Source: Flavobacteriaceae bacterium F08102
Lineage (GTDB): Bacteria; Bacteroidota; Bacteroidia; Flavobacteriales; Flavobacteriaceae
NCBI GenBank assembly: GCA_023015935.1
Contig: JALKAY010000002.1
Coordinates: forward strand, 1-64,000
Reading direction: 5' to 3'
DNA length: 64,000 nucleotides
The notes beneath the pieces were generated by a model that was not told the origin of the DNA, ran no database searches, and saw only the letters and a program-made list of their open reading frames with translations. This document shows, piece after piece, positions 16,771-27,129 of this stretch (position 1 is the stretch's first letter; every line of letters starts with the position of its first letter). A program made the position numbers and the translations under genes.

Positions 16771-17658
16771 CTACCTTAATCTATTTTTGAAAAAAGCGAG
16801 ACTTCGATTCCACGCTAAGGTAGCGGCTTCTTTGTTGTACCTCGGGGTGGTGTTGTTGTGAAATCCGTGATTGACTCCGGGATAAAAATGTGCTTGGTAG
16901 TCGATGTTATTGCTTTTGAGTACGTTTTCATACGCTGGCCAACCCGCATTAACGCGTTCATCTAATCCCGCGTAGTGTAATAACAGCGGTGATTTAATGT
17001 TGGCAGCATCTTCTGCATCTGGCTGCCCACCATAAAAAGGTATAGCCCCTTTTAAATTTGGTACTCGTACGGCCATCATATTTGAAATCCATCCTCCAAA
17101 GCAAAAGCCAATGACACCAATTGATTTTGTACATTGTTCATGCTGTTCGAGATATCCAAATGCAGCAATAAAATCTTCTAACATCGCTGCTCGATCCCGT
17201 TTTCGTTGAAGGGTTCTACCTTCATCATCATTACCAGGGTAGCCTCCTAGCGGACTCAAAGCATCTGGTGCAAGGGTGATATATCCCGCTAAGGCCAATA
17301 CCCTCGCGGTATCTTCTATATACGGATTGAGACCGCGGTTTTCATGAACAACAACGACTCCCGGTAAGGGTTTTGTCACTTCCTTTGGGTAAGATAACAA
17401 TCCCTTAATTTGCCCACCCCCTTTCGGCGAATTATAGGTGATGTAATCGGATGTAATCCTAGGGTCATTTGGTGGTACCTGGATGTGGTCTTTGTAATTG
17501 GGCATGATAAAGCTCATTAAGGAAGTTACTGTTAGCCCACCAACAGCATACATAGAAAGGCGATCTATAAATTTTCTGCGATCCATTTTGTTATGCGCAT
17601 AAGCATCATAGAGCTTAAATATTTCTGGATTGAGGTCTTTTTTTTCTATTTTTTTCAT
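16771..17658 (-). CDS. dienelactone hydrolase family protein with Tat-like N-terminus
   Basis: The alpha/beta hydrolase (295 residues) has the catalytic Cys in GFCFGGW (C186), Asp in AGLDERV (D233) and His in GVNHGFHN (H264), the dienelactone hydrolase triad. The segment GVVVVHENRGLNPYIEDTAR supplies the oxyanion region. Before the domain lies DRRKFIDRLSMYAVGGLTVTSL, with a twin Arg and a hydrophobic helix about 34 residues from the N-terminus. This suggests Tat export or membrane anchoring and a periplasmic enzyme. The substrate is unknown; such proteins in Bacteroidota often act on esters unrelated to chlorocatechol. It is monocistronic. Confidence 0.85.
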   Translation of the reverse strand: MKKIEKKDLNPEIFKLYDAYAHNKMDRRKFIDRLSMYAVGGLTVTSLMSFIMPNYKDHIQVPPNDPRITSDYITYNSPKGGGQIKGLLSYPKEVTKPLPGVVVVHENRGLNPYIEDTARVLALAGYITLAPDALSPLGGYPGNDDEGRTLQRKRDRAAMLEDFIAAFGYLEQHEQCTKSIGVIGFCFGGWISNMMAVRVPNLKGAIPFYGGQPDAEDAANIKSPLLLHYAGLDERVNAGWPAYENVLKSNNIDYQAHFYPGVNHGFHNNTTPRYNKEAATLAWNRSLAFFKNRLR

Positions 17659-17980
17659 CGGTGTTCAGTTATAGTTTGTGGTGTGAGTACGATTGATAAT
17701 ACAGCGGAACTCAATGATCTCATTTGTGTGGGGAATCATGAGTTTTACTTTGGGCAACCTGTTTAGAGTATCCAAATCAGTTCATCAGGGGATGAAACTA
17801 CAGGAAGCAAGATAGTGAAAATGAGTGGTTTTCGCAAGGGGGATTTATATTGACCTATGGCAGATCGAGGTTCTTTATAAATTTCTTAAAATCCTCAATT
17901 TTAACTATAGGACATAAAAAACTAAGGTTAAATAATTGAATTTATGCGTGTGGGGCCTAAAATGACTGTCAAGAAGCGGG
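17659..17980. other. 322-bp spacer between divergent genes
   Basis: It lies between the dienelactone hydrolase gene (minus) and era (plus). I see no gene and no strong repeat or hairpin; the era promoter lies just beyond, at 18014-18042. Confidence 0.4.
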
Positions 17981-18013
17981 GTGTACCCAGTCGTAAAATT
18001 AGGAGAGGCTTGG

Positions 18014-18042
18014 TTTGATACCGTATTAATTCTTTATCTTTG
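18014..18042 (+). promoter_or_regulatory. era promoter, TTTG - 17 bp - TATCTTTG
   Basis: Both elements of the Bacteroidota promoter are present: TTTG at 18014-18017 and TATCTTTG at 18035-18042. The ATG follows 4 bp later, implying a very short or leaderless message and ruling out the longer start at 17981. Confidence 0.65.
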
Positions 18043-18046
18043 CCCT

Positions 18047-18940
18047 ATGGATAAAACGCAACATAAAGCGGGATATGTCAATATCATTGGCAATCCGAAT
18101 GTGGGGAAATCGACTTTAATGAATGCCTTTGTCGGAGAGCGTCTTTCGATTATTACTTCAAAGGCACAAACTACAAGACACCGAATTTTGGGGATTGTCA
18201 ATGGCGATGATTTTCAAATTCTATTTTCAGATACACCTGGAATTATCAAACCAGCCTATGAATTACAATCCTCTATGATGGATTTTGTCAAATCGGCTTT
18301 TGAAGATGCTGATATCTTGGTATATATGGTAGAAGTAGGTGAAAAGGAATTAAAAGACGAGCAATTTTTCAATAAAATTAGGCATGCAAAAGTTCCTGTG
18401 TTACTTTTAATTAATAAAATAGATACGTCTACCCAAGAAGAGGTAGATGAAAAAATGAAGTACTGGCAAGCGAAAGTCCCCAATGCGCTAGTATATCCAA
18501 TTTCTGCGTTGGTGGATTTTAACATTCAAAATGTTTTTGAGAAAATCGTAGAATTACTACCAGTTTCACCAGCATTTTATCCGAAAGACCAATTGACCGA
18601 TAAGCCAGAGCGCTTTTTTGTCAATGAAGCCATTCGTGAGAAAATTTTAATTCATTATAAGAAGGAAATACCTTATGCTGTTGAGATTGATACCGAAGAG
18701 TTTATCGAAGAAGAACATATTATCAAGATACGATCGGTGATTATGGTTGAGCGCGAATCCCAAAAAGGAATTATTATTGGGCATAAAGGAACGGCATTAA
18801 AAAGAGTAGGTGCTGAAGCTCGTAAGGATTTAGAAAAATTCTTTGAAAAGAAAATTTATATTGAACTGTATGTAAAAGTCAATAAAGATTGGCGTTCTAA
18901 TAAACAACAATTGAAGCGGTTTGGGTATCAAGGAGAGTAG
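18047..18940 (+). CDS. era: GTPase Era (16S rRNA maturation, small-subunit assembly)
   Basis: The 297-residue Era binds 16S rRNA and GTP. G1 is GNPNVGKST (about residues 15-23), G3 is DTPG, G4 is NKID, and the C-terminal KH domain carries GIIIGHKGTALKRVG. The length matches the family. The ATG at 18047 is set by the promoter, whose -7 element ends at 18042. An open frame reaching further upstream would add 22 residues that would not be transcribed. It is followed by a large palindromic element and the convergent mpl gene. Confidence 0.96.
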   Translation: MDKTQHKAGYVNIIGNPNVGKSTLMNAFVGERLSIITSKAQTTRHRILGIVNGDDFQILFSDTPGIIKPAYELQSSMMDFVKSAFEDADILVYMVEVGEKELKDEQFFNKIRHAKVPVLLLINKIDTSTQEEVDEKMKYWQAKVPNALVYPISALVDFNIQNVFEKIVELLPVSPAFYPKDQLTDKPERFFVNEAIREKILIHYKKEIPYAVEIDTEEFIEEEHIIKIRSVIMVERESQKGIIIGHKGTALKRVGAEARKDLEKFFEKKIYIELYVKVNKDWRSNKQQLKRFGYQGE

Positions 18941-18941
18941 T

Positions 18942-19158
18942 TTAACCACAAAGGCCACTAAGTTTTTTTGAGCAATCGTATGAATATTTCCCACTAAGGC
19001 CACAAAGGCTCTTCTTCGAAGAGCTGATTGTGTTAGATTTGGATAGATATAAACTATTTGAATCTAACATCCAGATTTTTCTCTGAAAGAGAAAACTTTG
19101 TGGCTTTGGTGGATTTGTCCATCCAAATTTATCCTTTCTTAGTGGTCTTTGTGGTTAA
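18942..19158. repeat. about 217-bp nested palindromic element between era and mpl
   Basis: The outer arms are 21 bp and differ at one base: 18942-18962 begins TTAACCACAAAGG, and 19138-19158 is its reverse complement. Inside are a second pair (18991-19007 with 19096-19112, two mismatches) and GTTAGATT/AATCTAAC further in. The same word pattern, CCACAAAGGCCACTAAG-like, recurs in the outer and inner arms. It fits a folded, MITE- or REP-like repeat and ends both convergent genes. Confidence 0.8.
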
Positions 19159-19159
19159 G

Positions 19160-20521
19160 TCAACGCAACATTGCTCGCTCACTAAATTCCTTCAAATCTA
19201 ACCCGCCATAATCACCAGAACTCATTAATACTAAGGCCGTATCTTTAAAATCTTGTTGGCCTAAATAATCCCTAAAATCTTTTGGATCGGTATAAATGAT
19301 TAAGTCATCTCTATCAAAAGCTTCAGAAATTTGATCAGCAGTTACTGCGGCTAATTTTTTAATTTCAACGGCATGAGGTGAGTAAAATACTACGGCTTGG
19401 TCGGCAGCGTCTAAGGCACCTTTGTATTGGCTTAAAAATTCGGCATTTAAACTGCTATAGGTATGTAGCTCTAAACAGGCAATTACCTTTCTGTTGGCAT
19501 ATTGCTCTTTGACCGCCCTAGTACTTGCCATAACTTTACTGGGTGCATGGGCAAAATCTTTAAAAATTACAGTGTGTTTGTTTTCGCCAATTTTTTCTAA
19601 ACGCTTACTGGCTCCTTTAAAACTAGCAATCGCCTCATAAAAATCATCTTCGTTTATACCTATGTGTTGGCAAACCCACTTGGCACCCGCTAAATTTTGA
19701 AGGTTGTGTTTGCCAAAAATCTCCAAAGGCAACATGCCGTCTGATGTGTCTAAAAATGTGATGCCATTTTCAATAGTGTATGCTGGTGTCTGATAGGGGT
19801 ACTTTTTGATGGGATGTGAATTGGCTTCTACGATTTGTTTTACCCAAGGATCTTCTTCGTTGTACACGAATATTCCACCAGGTGTCATTGTATTGATGAA
19901 AATTTTAAATTGCTCGAGGTAGTCTTCAAACGTAGGAAATACATTGATGTGATCCCAAGCAATGCCGCTCAACAATGCAATGTTTGGTTTGTAAAGGTGA
20001 AATTTAGGGCGGCGATCAATGGGAGAACTCAAGTATTCATCCCCTTCTAAGAGTATAAATTCATTATGCTCTGTGAGGTGAACCATATTCTCAAAACCGT
20101 CAAGTTGTGCGCCAACCATATAGTCGACCGATTTATTACAATAGTGAACAACGTGTAAAATCATTGAGGTAATCGTTGTTTTACCATGTGAACCTCCGAT
20201 TACCACGCGTGTTTTATTTTTGCTTTGTTCGTATAAAAATTCGGGATATGAATAAATTTTTAGTCCTTTTTTCTGTGCTTCTATTAGTTCAGGATTATCT
20301 TCTTTTGCATGCATTCCTAAAATAATTGCATCGAGATCATCCGTAATTTTTTCTGGATACCAACCAAAGGCTGAGGGCAATAAACCCTGTGCTGCCAATC
20401 TCGATTTTGACGGTTCGTGAATGGTGTCATCACTTCCGCTAATTTGGTATCCTTTTTGTTGTAAAGCAAGTGCTAAGTTGTGCATGGCCGCACCGCCTAT
20501 CGCAATAAAATGTAGTTTCAT
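19160..20521 (-). CDS. mpl: UDP-N-acetylmuramate:L-Ala-gamma-D-Glu-meso-DAP ligase
   Basis: This Mur-ligase family enzyme (453 residues) reattaches recycled murein tripeptide to UDP-MurNAc. The N-terminal UDP-binding domain has HFIAIGGAAMHNLAL, and the ATP loop is GGSHGKTT (109-116). The substrate domain has DEYLSSPIDRRPKFHLYKPN and the GIAWDHINVFPTF block, where MurC differs. The C-terminal ligase domain has FKDFAHAPSKV and ELHTYSSLN, typical of Mpl. It is cytoplasmic and belongs to cell-wall recycling. The ATG at 20521 starts exactly at the Rossmann strand. Confidence 0.88.
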   Translation of the reverse strand: MKLHFIAIGGAAMHNLALALQQKGYQISGSDDTIHEPSKSRLAAQGLLPSAFGWYPEKITDDLDAIILGMHAKEDNPELIEAQKKGLKIYSYPEFLYEQSKNKTRVVIGGSHGKTTITSMILHVVHYCNKSVDYMVGAQLDGFENMVHLTEHNEFILLEGDEYLSSPIDRRPKFHLYKPNIALLSGIAWDHINVFPTFEDYLEQFKIFINTMTPGGIFVYNEEDPWVKQIVEANSHPIKKYPYQTPAYTIENGITFLDTSDGMLPLEIFGKHNLQNLAGAKWVCQHIGINEDDFYEAIASFKGASKRLEKIGENKHTVIFKDFAHAPSKVMASTRAVKEQYANRKVIACLELHTYSSLNAEFLSQYKGALDAADQAVVFYSPHAVEIKKLAAVTADQISEAFDRDDLIIYTDPKDFRDYLGQQDFKDTALVLMSSGDYGGLDLKEFSERAMLR

Positions 20522-20707
20522 TCAAAAAAATTAAGTTCGTAAAAATACAAATTGCCATCGGAATAAAATGCTATCTTCGATTAGAATTTAAGACCTGTGT
20601 TTACTCAATCAAAAGTGTATTTTACTCCTTGAACGGGAGGGGTCCCTCATGCTTGTTTTTTGGTTTGAAAAATAAGTTGGTGATTTGAGTTAGTCAAAAA
20701 AAAAGTT

Positions 20708-23700
20708 ATGTCAAAGAAAATCCAAATAGTCACAATGTTGATTTTATTTTCAACACAAATAAATGCTCAAAATAATTACGATTTTGATAAACATTGGCGT
20801 GTTGTTGAGCAATTTGAAATTAAAAACTTACCTAAATCGGCATTAGCGGAAGTGAATAAAATTTACCATGCCGCTGTGAAAAATAAGGAAACTGTTCAAC
20901 TGGTGAAAGCCCTCATCTACCAATCTAAGTTTGCGCTAATGGTAACCGAAGATGCTCAGTACCAAGTTATTTTAAACTTAAAAGCAGAAATTGAGAAAGC
21001 ATCCTTTCCCACAACCAACATTCTTGAAAGTATGGTAGCCGATTTGTATTGGCAGTATTATCAACAAAATCGCTGGAAATTTTACAATCGTACTGAAACT
21101 AGCGAAAAGGTCGATTCAGTCGATTTTAGAACGTGGGATTTGCAAACCATCTTTAAAGAAACCCATCGTCATTATCAAAATTCGTTAAGGAATGCCTTGG
21201 AATTACAAGAGACAGACCTCGCACAGTTCTATCTTCTCCTTGATCAGGTAAAAGATTCAAAATTATTTAGACCCACACTGTATGACTTTTTAGCTCATCG
21301 CGCACTCGATTTTTACCGCAATGATGAACAAAATTTAAAAAGACCTTCCTATAAATTTGAAATTGATCAACCTGCTTTGTTAGGTACAACTACTGATTTT
21401 GTACGAACACCCCTCGTGGCTAAAGATAGTTTGTCTCAACGTCTGCATGCCCTTAAATTATATAAAAATTTAAGCTTATTTCATTTGAGAGACAAGCACC
21501 CGCGAGCACTTGTTATGAATGAATTAAACCGTCTTGAATTTGTAAGAACCTATGCTGTTTTTGAAGATAAAGAGGCTATTTATCATAAAACCTTAGTCCA
21601 TTTATCAAAAAAGTACAAGAAAAGTGAAATAGGAACCGAGATTGATTTTGCTTTAGCATCATTTTTATATGATCAAGGAATGGAGTATGAAACGACAAAA
21701 GAGGGTGATAATAAATGGAAATTGGTAGAAGCTATCAATATTTGTGAGGCGGCCATTGAACGTTTTCCTACCACGAGTGGAGCCCAAAAATGCAGACATT
21801 TAATAGCCCAAATTAAGCGACCTTATTTGGAATTAAAGACAGAAAAGTTTAGTCCTGTTCAGCGCTATGCTAAAACCTTAGTGACATATAAGAATGAACA
21901 ACAATTGTATTTTAAAGCACTTGACCTATCGGATAGTGCTTATAAAAAATTTAAGGAACTCCATCACGATTCTGCTCAAGTTGCCTTTATAAAAAAAATG
22001 AAGGTGCTTACATCATGGAGCCAAACACTGCGTGATGATAAAGATTTTCAAAAACATCAAACAGAAATAAGTATTCCACCGTTGCCAAGTGGACGTAAAA
22101 TGATTGTGGTTAGTAATGTGGAGAATTTTGATGAAGACGATACGTTTGCTTATAGTTTTATTCAAATTACAGATTTAGCATTGATTGAAGATGTGGTGGG
22201 TGCGAAATATCGGTATCAAGTAGTAGATCGTATCACAGGGGAACCGCGCTCGAATGCGAAGGTGAGAATTCAGAATTTTAAAACAGGTCGGTACAATGCA
22301 TTTATTGACAAAACATTAATTACAGACAAGCTAGGGTATGTTAATTTTTCAGTGGATAGATGGCATAATTATGTACAAGTAATGGTGAGTTATGGACGAG
22401 ATCGTGCTGTGTTTGGCGATGTGTATTTACAAAAACAACAACAGACAAGAAATCAAGTGACGAAACGCTCTGCAATCTTTTTATTTGCTGATCGGAGTAT
22501 TTATCGTCCTGGACAAAAATTTTATTTTAAAGGAATTGCCGTTAATTCTCGAAATAACCAAGGGAATGCGATTGCCAATAAAGCGGTTCAGGTGAAATTG
22601 CAAGATGTGCATGGTCAAGTTGTAGAGACGTTGGCATTAACTACGAATGAATATGGATCGTTTAGCGGGGAATTTATATTGCCCAATACCGGACTTACTG
22701 GAAACTTCTATTTGGCAGCTACCTTAGGTAAAATCAATGGGTCAATGAGTTTCGCTGTGGAAGAATACAAGCGCCCAAAATTTGAAACGCACTTTAATCC
22801 CGTAGAAGGAGTGTTTAAGTTGAATGATACGGTTACTGTAAAAGGGACGGCTACTGCGTTTGCAGGAAGTATGATTACGGATGCTAAAGTGAGTTATCGC
22901 GTTGTGAGAAATGCACGTTTCCCTGATTGGTATTGGCGTAGTCGATCTTTTCGAGTACCAAGTCAAGGAATGGAAATTACGAAAGGAGAGACGTTGACTG
23001 ATGGAGAAGGCAATTTTGAAATTAACTTTAAAGCCATTCCAGATCCTCATATTTCTGAAGATAGTCAACCTACTTTTAGCTATCAGGTTTTTGCTGATAT
23101 TACTGATCTTAATGGAGAAACTAGAAGTGCCCAAACTACGGTGAATGTTGGCTACCATACGATGAATTTAACTGTCGGTGTTGACGATGAGGTGAATCGC
23201 CTTGAAAAAGACGTTACGTTGACCATTAATACGCGCAATTTGAATGGTCAATTTGTAGGGGCTACGGGAGATCTTCAAATTTATAAACTAAAAACGCCGG
23301 GGAGGGTAGTGCGAAAACGCCCATGGCCAGCACCTGATTTTCAAGAGATGTCTTTGGCTGAGTATATGGCAAAATTCCCGTATGAAGCTTATTTAAATGA
23401 GGATAATTCACACGCTTGGGAACCAGGTGAAATGGTCTATAAAACACAATTTGACACCGATAAATCTACTGAAATTGTACTTTCTTCGATTAAAAAATGG
23501 AAGTTAGGGGCATATCTTATTAAACTTACCTCGAGCGATGCTTGGGGACAAGAAGTGAAATCAGTACGATACATCAACGTTTTTGATCCAAAGGCAATGA
23601 CCGTTGCTGACCATCAATTGTTTGAAATTAAACAAGATAAAACGATCTATAAACCTGGTGAAAAAGTGAAAATCTCATTGGGTACAGCCGCTAGAGAACT

Positions 23701-26700
23701 CTATGTAACAATCCGTGTTGAAAAGGATCATAAAACAGTCAAAACAGAAGTGATTAAGTTGTCAGAGGAAATAAAAACCGTTGAAATTCCAGTTACAACC
23801 GATGACGTAGGTGGTTTTACTGTATATTACCAATGGGTTGGTATCAATGACTATCGCAGCGGATCGTTAAATATTCCCGTGCCGTATCCGCCGCATAATC
23901 TTAAGATGGAAACTACAACGTTTAGAAATAAGTTACTTCCAGGGCAAGATGAAACATGGAGTTTTAAGATTAGCGGTCCGAAGAAGGATAAAGTTGGAGC
24001 CGAACTATTGGCGTCTATGTATGATGCTTCATTAGATCAATTTAGGCCACATAATTGGCGTTTTAATCCGATCTATCAACAGTACTATTACGGCTATAAT
24101 CGAAGTCAAGCGAGTCGCAGCTTTGGAACGGTTAATTTTAATGTTCATGAACGTGACTATACTTATTTTCCCATGCCTTATCAAGGTTATGATAAACTAA
24201 AATGGTTTGGGTTAGATTTTAATAATCCAAGTTGGGTTCAACGGCAGTATGTAGCTAATCTAAAACGTGAGCGAAAAACCTATGATCGAGTAATTTCAGG
24301 TGTGGTACGTGATGAAAGTGGGCCATTGCCAGGCGTGTCGGTTATGATAAAAGGAACTCAATATGGAACGCAAACCGATTTTGATGGGAAATATAGTCTT
24401 AAGGTGAAGGATAATGATCAGCTCGTTTTTAGTTATGTTGGGATGAAATCGGTTGAGGTCACTAGTAGCTCAGGATCAACAATCAACGTTATGCTTGAAG
24501 AGGACGCATCCTCGTTGGATGAGGTTGTTGTGGTAGGGTATGGAAACTCAAGAGACGGTAAATTGCATGCAAAGTCAATGGTTAATGTAGAAGGTGAAGA
24601 ATTGGCTGAAATGGTTGCGGAGGATTCAGCGGGGCGTGCATTGGAAGGAAAAGTTGCAGGAGTTTTAGTGAAAAATGATGGCACACCCAATGATTCGGTT
24701 CAATCGACAGTGACACAAATACCCACAGCCGATCTAAGCGGAATCGTTGCTCGAAAAAATTTGGAGGAAACGGCCTTCTTTTATCCTCATTTACAAACAG
24801 ATAGCAAAGGAAATATTAGCTTTAGCTTTACGGTACCTGAAAGTTTGACAAAGTGGAATCTCAACCTGTTGGCACATACCAAAGACATGGCCGTTGGACA
24901 ATTGAAATTGACTGCCGTTACGCAAAAAGATTTGATGGTAATGCCTAATGCTCCACGATTTTTTAGGGAAGGAGATCGAATAATATTTTCGTCTAAAGTG
25001 GCAAATCTATCGGAAAAAGCGCTTTCAGGATTTATTGAGTTACAATTATATGACGCCTTAACGAATACACCCATTGATGTAAAACTAGGGAATGACACAA
25101 AACAGCAAACATTTCGTGTTGATGCTAAAGGAAATACACAGGTTCATTGGGCGTTGAGCATTCCTGAAGGTATTCAGGCGGTAACCTATCGCGTTGTTGC
25201 CAAAACGGATGATTTTAGCGATGGGGAAGAAAATGCAGTTCCGGTTTTGTCTAATCGGATGTTGGTGACCGAAACTTTACCCATGTGGATACGCTCTAAT
25301 CAAACCAAGACATTTAGCCTTGATAAATTAAAAAATACTACATCAACTACGCTTAAAAATCACAAGTTGACCTTAGAGGTAACGTCAAATCCAGCCTGGT
25401 ACGCTGTTCAAGCCTTACCGTATTTGATGGAGTATCCGTATGAATGCGCCGAACAAACATTTTCTCGTTACTACGCAAACATCTTAGCAAGTCATATTGT
25501 TCATATGAACCCAAGAATTCAGGCAGTATTTGATCAATGGGCGAGTTCGGATGCGCTGTTGAGTAATCTCGAAAAGAATGAAGAATTAAAGTCGCTTCTT
25601 ATTCAAGAAACACCTTGGTTAAGAGATGCTCAGTCAGAGACCGCGCAAAAAAAGCAAATTGCGTTGCTTTTTGACTTAAATAAAATGAAGCGCGAATTAA
25701 ATGTTACCGTCCGGAAGTTAAGCCAAATGCAATTTTCAAATGGAGGATTCCCTTGGTTTAAAGGAGCTAAATATCCGAATCGTTTTATCACTCAGTATAT
25801 TGCGTCTGGATTTGGTCATTTGAACAAATTGGGCATACCAGCGAGTACAGAAGATCAACCAATGATAGAAAAAGCGGTGCGATTTTTAGATGGTGAAATT
25901 GAGCGTGACTATGCAGCTTTACTCAAGGAGGTAGATCGAATAAAAAAGAGCGCAAAAACAAAGGCTGCTGGCGAAAAAGCCGCTAATGTCTATATGGCTT
26001 CCAATCATTTAGGACGCTATCAAATTCAGTATTTATACATGCGTAGTTTTTATCCAGCATTAGCGATTCCGAAATCGACAGAAGCTGCGGTAGCATATTA
26101 TACACAGCAAGCATATATGTTTTGGCAAGATTATAATTTATATACCAAGGGGATGATTGCTTTAGTTGCACATCGTAATAACCATGTATCAGCGAAAGCG
26201 ATTGTGAAATCGTTAAAAGAAAATGCTGTAGAAAATGAAGAATTAGGTATGTATTGGAAAGAAAATCAAGGGGGATGGTACTGGTATGAATCGAAAATTG
26301 AAACTCAAGCGTTGATGATTGAAGTGTTCTCAGAAATAACACAAGATCAAAAAACAGTCGATGAGTTAAAAGTTTGGTTATTGAAAAATAAACAAACCAA
26401 TCGTTGGAGTTCTACAAAAGCAACTTCGGAGGCGGTATATGCCTTGCTTTTACAGGGGACTGATTGGTTAGAGGTGACTGAATTTGTAGGGGTAGAAATT
26501 GGAAATAAAACCATTGATCCATTTGAGGTAGAAGATAGTAAGGTTGAAGCAGGTACAGGGTATTTTAAAACTTCGTGGACGGGTTCTGAAATTAATCCAA
26601 CCATGGCTGAGGTAACCTTAAAGAAGAAGGGAGAAGGCATTGCTTGGGGGGGGCTATACTGGCAGTATTTTGAGGATTTAGATAAGATAACGCCCGCTAA

Positions 26701-27121
26701 AACACCCTTGCATTTAACTAAAAAATTATTCAAAATAGAGAATACAGACCGTGGAGAGGTGCTGACGGCGATTGATAAAGTGAAACTTGCACTTGGCGAT
26801 AAGGTACGTGTTAGAATTGAGTTAAAAGTAGATAGAGACATGGAGTTTATTCACATGAAGGATATGCGAGCGGCGGGATTTGAACCGGTGAATGTACTCT
26901 CTAGGTACAAATGGCAAGATGGGTTGGGCTATTACCAAAGTACCAAAGATGCTGCCACCAATTTCTTTATCGATTATTTACCAAAAGGGATTTATGTGTT
27001 TGAATATGATCTTATTGTAAATAATAAAGGGGATTTTTCTAATGGAATAACCACGATTCAAAATATGTATGCACCTGAATTTAGTAGTCATAGTGAAGGT
27101 GTGCGGGTGAAAATTGATTGA
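20708..27121 (+). CDS. alpha-2-macroglobulin family protein with an inserted SusC-type N-terminal segment
   Basis: This 2137-residue envelope protein has a Sec signal peptide (cut near INAQ, residue ~21) and no lipobox. Residues ~30-480 are helical, followed by MG domains with an MG2-type SIYRPGQKFYFKG motif near 595-607. The A2M block (NLEETAFFYPHL, ~1355) and a thioester domain follow; C1580-A-E-Q keeps the reactive thioester pair, so it can trap proteases covalently. Between MG and A2M parts, residues ~1195-1325 carry a CarboxypepD_reg-like domain (PGVSVMIKGTQYGTQTDFDG), then SLDEVVVVGYG and a plug-like ALEGKVAGVLV, all typical of SusC receptors. It is monocistronic, with its 3' end in a hairpin shared with dnaE. 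A periplasmic protease trap is the family role; the insert may link it to TonB-type partners. Confidence 0.85.
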   Translation: MSKKIQIVTMLILFSTQINAQNNYDFDKHWRVVEQFEIKNLPKSALAEVNKIYHAAVKNKETVQLVKALIYQSKFALMVTEDAQYQVILNLKAEIEKASFPTTNILESMVADLYWQYYQQNRWKFYNRTETSEKVDSVDFRTWDLQTIFKETHRHYQNSLRNALELQETDLAQFYLLLDQVKDSKLFRPTLYDFLAHRALDFYRNDEQNLKRPSYKFEIDQPALLGTTTDFVRTPLVAKDSLSQRLHALKLYKNLSLFHLRDKHPRALVMNELNRLEFVRTYAVFEDKEAIYHKTLVHLSKKYKKSEIGTEIDFALASFLYDQGMEYETTKEGDNKWKLVEAINICEAAIERFPTTSGAQKCRHLIAQIKRPYLELKTEKFSPVQRYAKTLVTYKNEQQLYFKALDLSDSAYKKFKELHHDSAQVAFIKKMKVLTSWSQTLRDDKDFQKHQTEISIPPLPSGRKMIVVSNVENFDEDDTFAYSFIQITDLALIEDVVGAKYRYQVVDRITGEPRSNAKVRIQNFKTGRYNAFIDKTLITDKLGYVNFSVDRWHNYVQVMVSYGRDRAVFGDVYLQKQQQTRNQVTKRSAIFLFADRSIYRPGQKFYFKGIAVNSRNNQGNAIANKAVQVKLQDVHGQVVETLALTTNEYGSFSGEFILPNTGLTGNFYLAATLGKINGSMSFAVEEYKRPKFETHFNPVEGVFKLNDTVTVKGTATAFAGSMITDAKVSYRVVRNARFPDWYWRSRSFRVPSQGMEITKGETLTDGEGNFEINFKAIPDPHISEDSQPTFSYQVFADITDLNGETRSAQTTVNVGYHTMNLTVGVDDEVNRLEKDVTLTINTRNLNGQFVGATGDLQIYKLKTPGRVVRKRPWPAPDFQEMSLAEYMAKFPYEAYLNEDNSHAWEPGEMVYKTQFDTDKSTEIVLSSIKKWKLGAYLIKLTSSDAWGQEVKSVRYINVFDPKAMTVADHQLFEIKQDKTIYKPGEKVKISLGTAARELYVTIRVEKDHKTVKTEVIKLSEEIKTVEIPVTTDDVGGFTVYYQWVGINDYRSGSLNIPVPYPPHNLKMETTTFRNKLLPGQDETWSFKISGPKKDKVGAELLASMYDASLDQFRPHNWRFNPIYQQYYYGYNRSQASRSFGTVNFNVHERDYTYFPMPYQGYDKLKWFGLDFNNPSWVQRQYVANLKRERKTYDRVISGVVRDESGPLPGVSVMIKGTQYGTQTDFDGKYSLKVKDNDQLVFSYVGMKSVEVTSSSGSTINVMLEEDASSLDEVVVVGYGNSRDGKLHAKSMVNVEGEELAEMVAEDSAGRALEGKVAGVLVKNDGTPNDSVQSTVTQIPTADLSGIVARKNLEETAFFYPHLQTDSKGNISFSFTVPESLTKWNLNLLAHTKDMAVGQLKLTAVTQKDLMVMPNAPRFFREGDRIIFSSKVANLSEKALSGFIELQLYDALTNTPIDVKLGNDTKQQTFRVDAKGNTQVHWALSIPEGIQAVTYRVVAKTDDFSDGEENAVPVLSNRMLVTETLPMWIRSNQTKTFSLDKLKNTTSTTLKNHKLTLEVTSNPAWYAVQALPYLMEYPYECAEQTFSRYYANILASHIVHMNPRIQAVFDQWASSDALLSNLEKNEELKSLLIQETPWLRDAQSETAQKKQIALLFDLNKMKRELNVTVRKLSQMQFSNGGFPWFKGAKYPNRFITQYIASGFGHLNKLGIPASTEDQPMIEKAVRFLDGEIERDYAALLKEVDRIKKSAKTKAAGEKAANVYMASNHLGRYQIQYLYMRSFYPALAIPKSTEAAVAYYTQQAYMFWQDYNLYTKGMIALVAHRNNHVSAKAIVKSLKENAVENEELGMYWKENQGGWYWYESKIETQALMIEVFSEITQDQKTVDELKVWLLKNKQTNRWSSTKATSEAVYALLLQGTDWLEVTEFVGVEIGNKTIDPFEVEDSKVEAGTGYFKTSWTGSEINPTMAEVTLKKKGEGIAWGGLYWQYFEDLDKITPAKTPLHLTKKLFKIENTDRGEVLTAIDKVKLALGDKVRVRIELKVDRDMEFIHMKDMRAAGFEPVNVLSRYKWQDGLGYYQSTKDAATNFFIDYLPKGIYVFEYDLIVNNKGDFSNGITTIQNMYAPEFSSHSEGVRVKID

Positions 27122-27129
27122 TTTATGAG

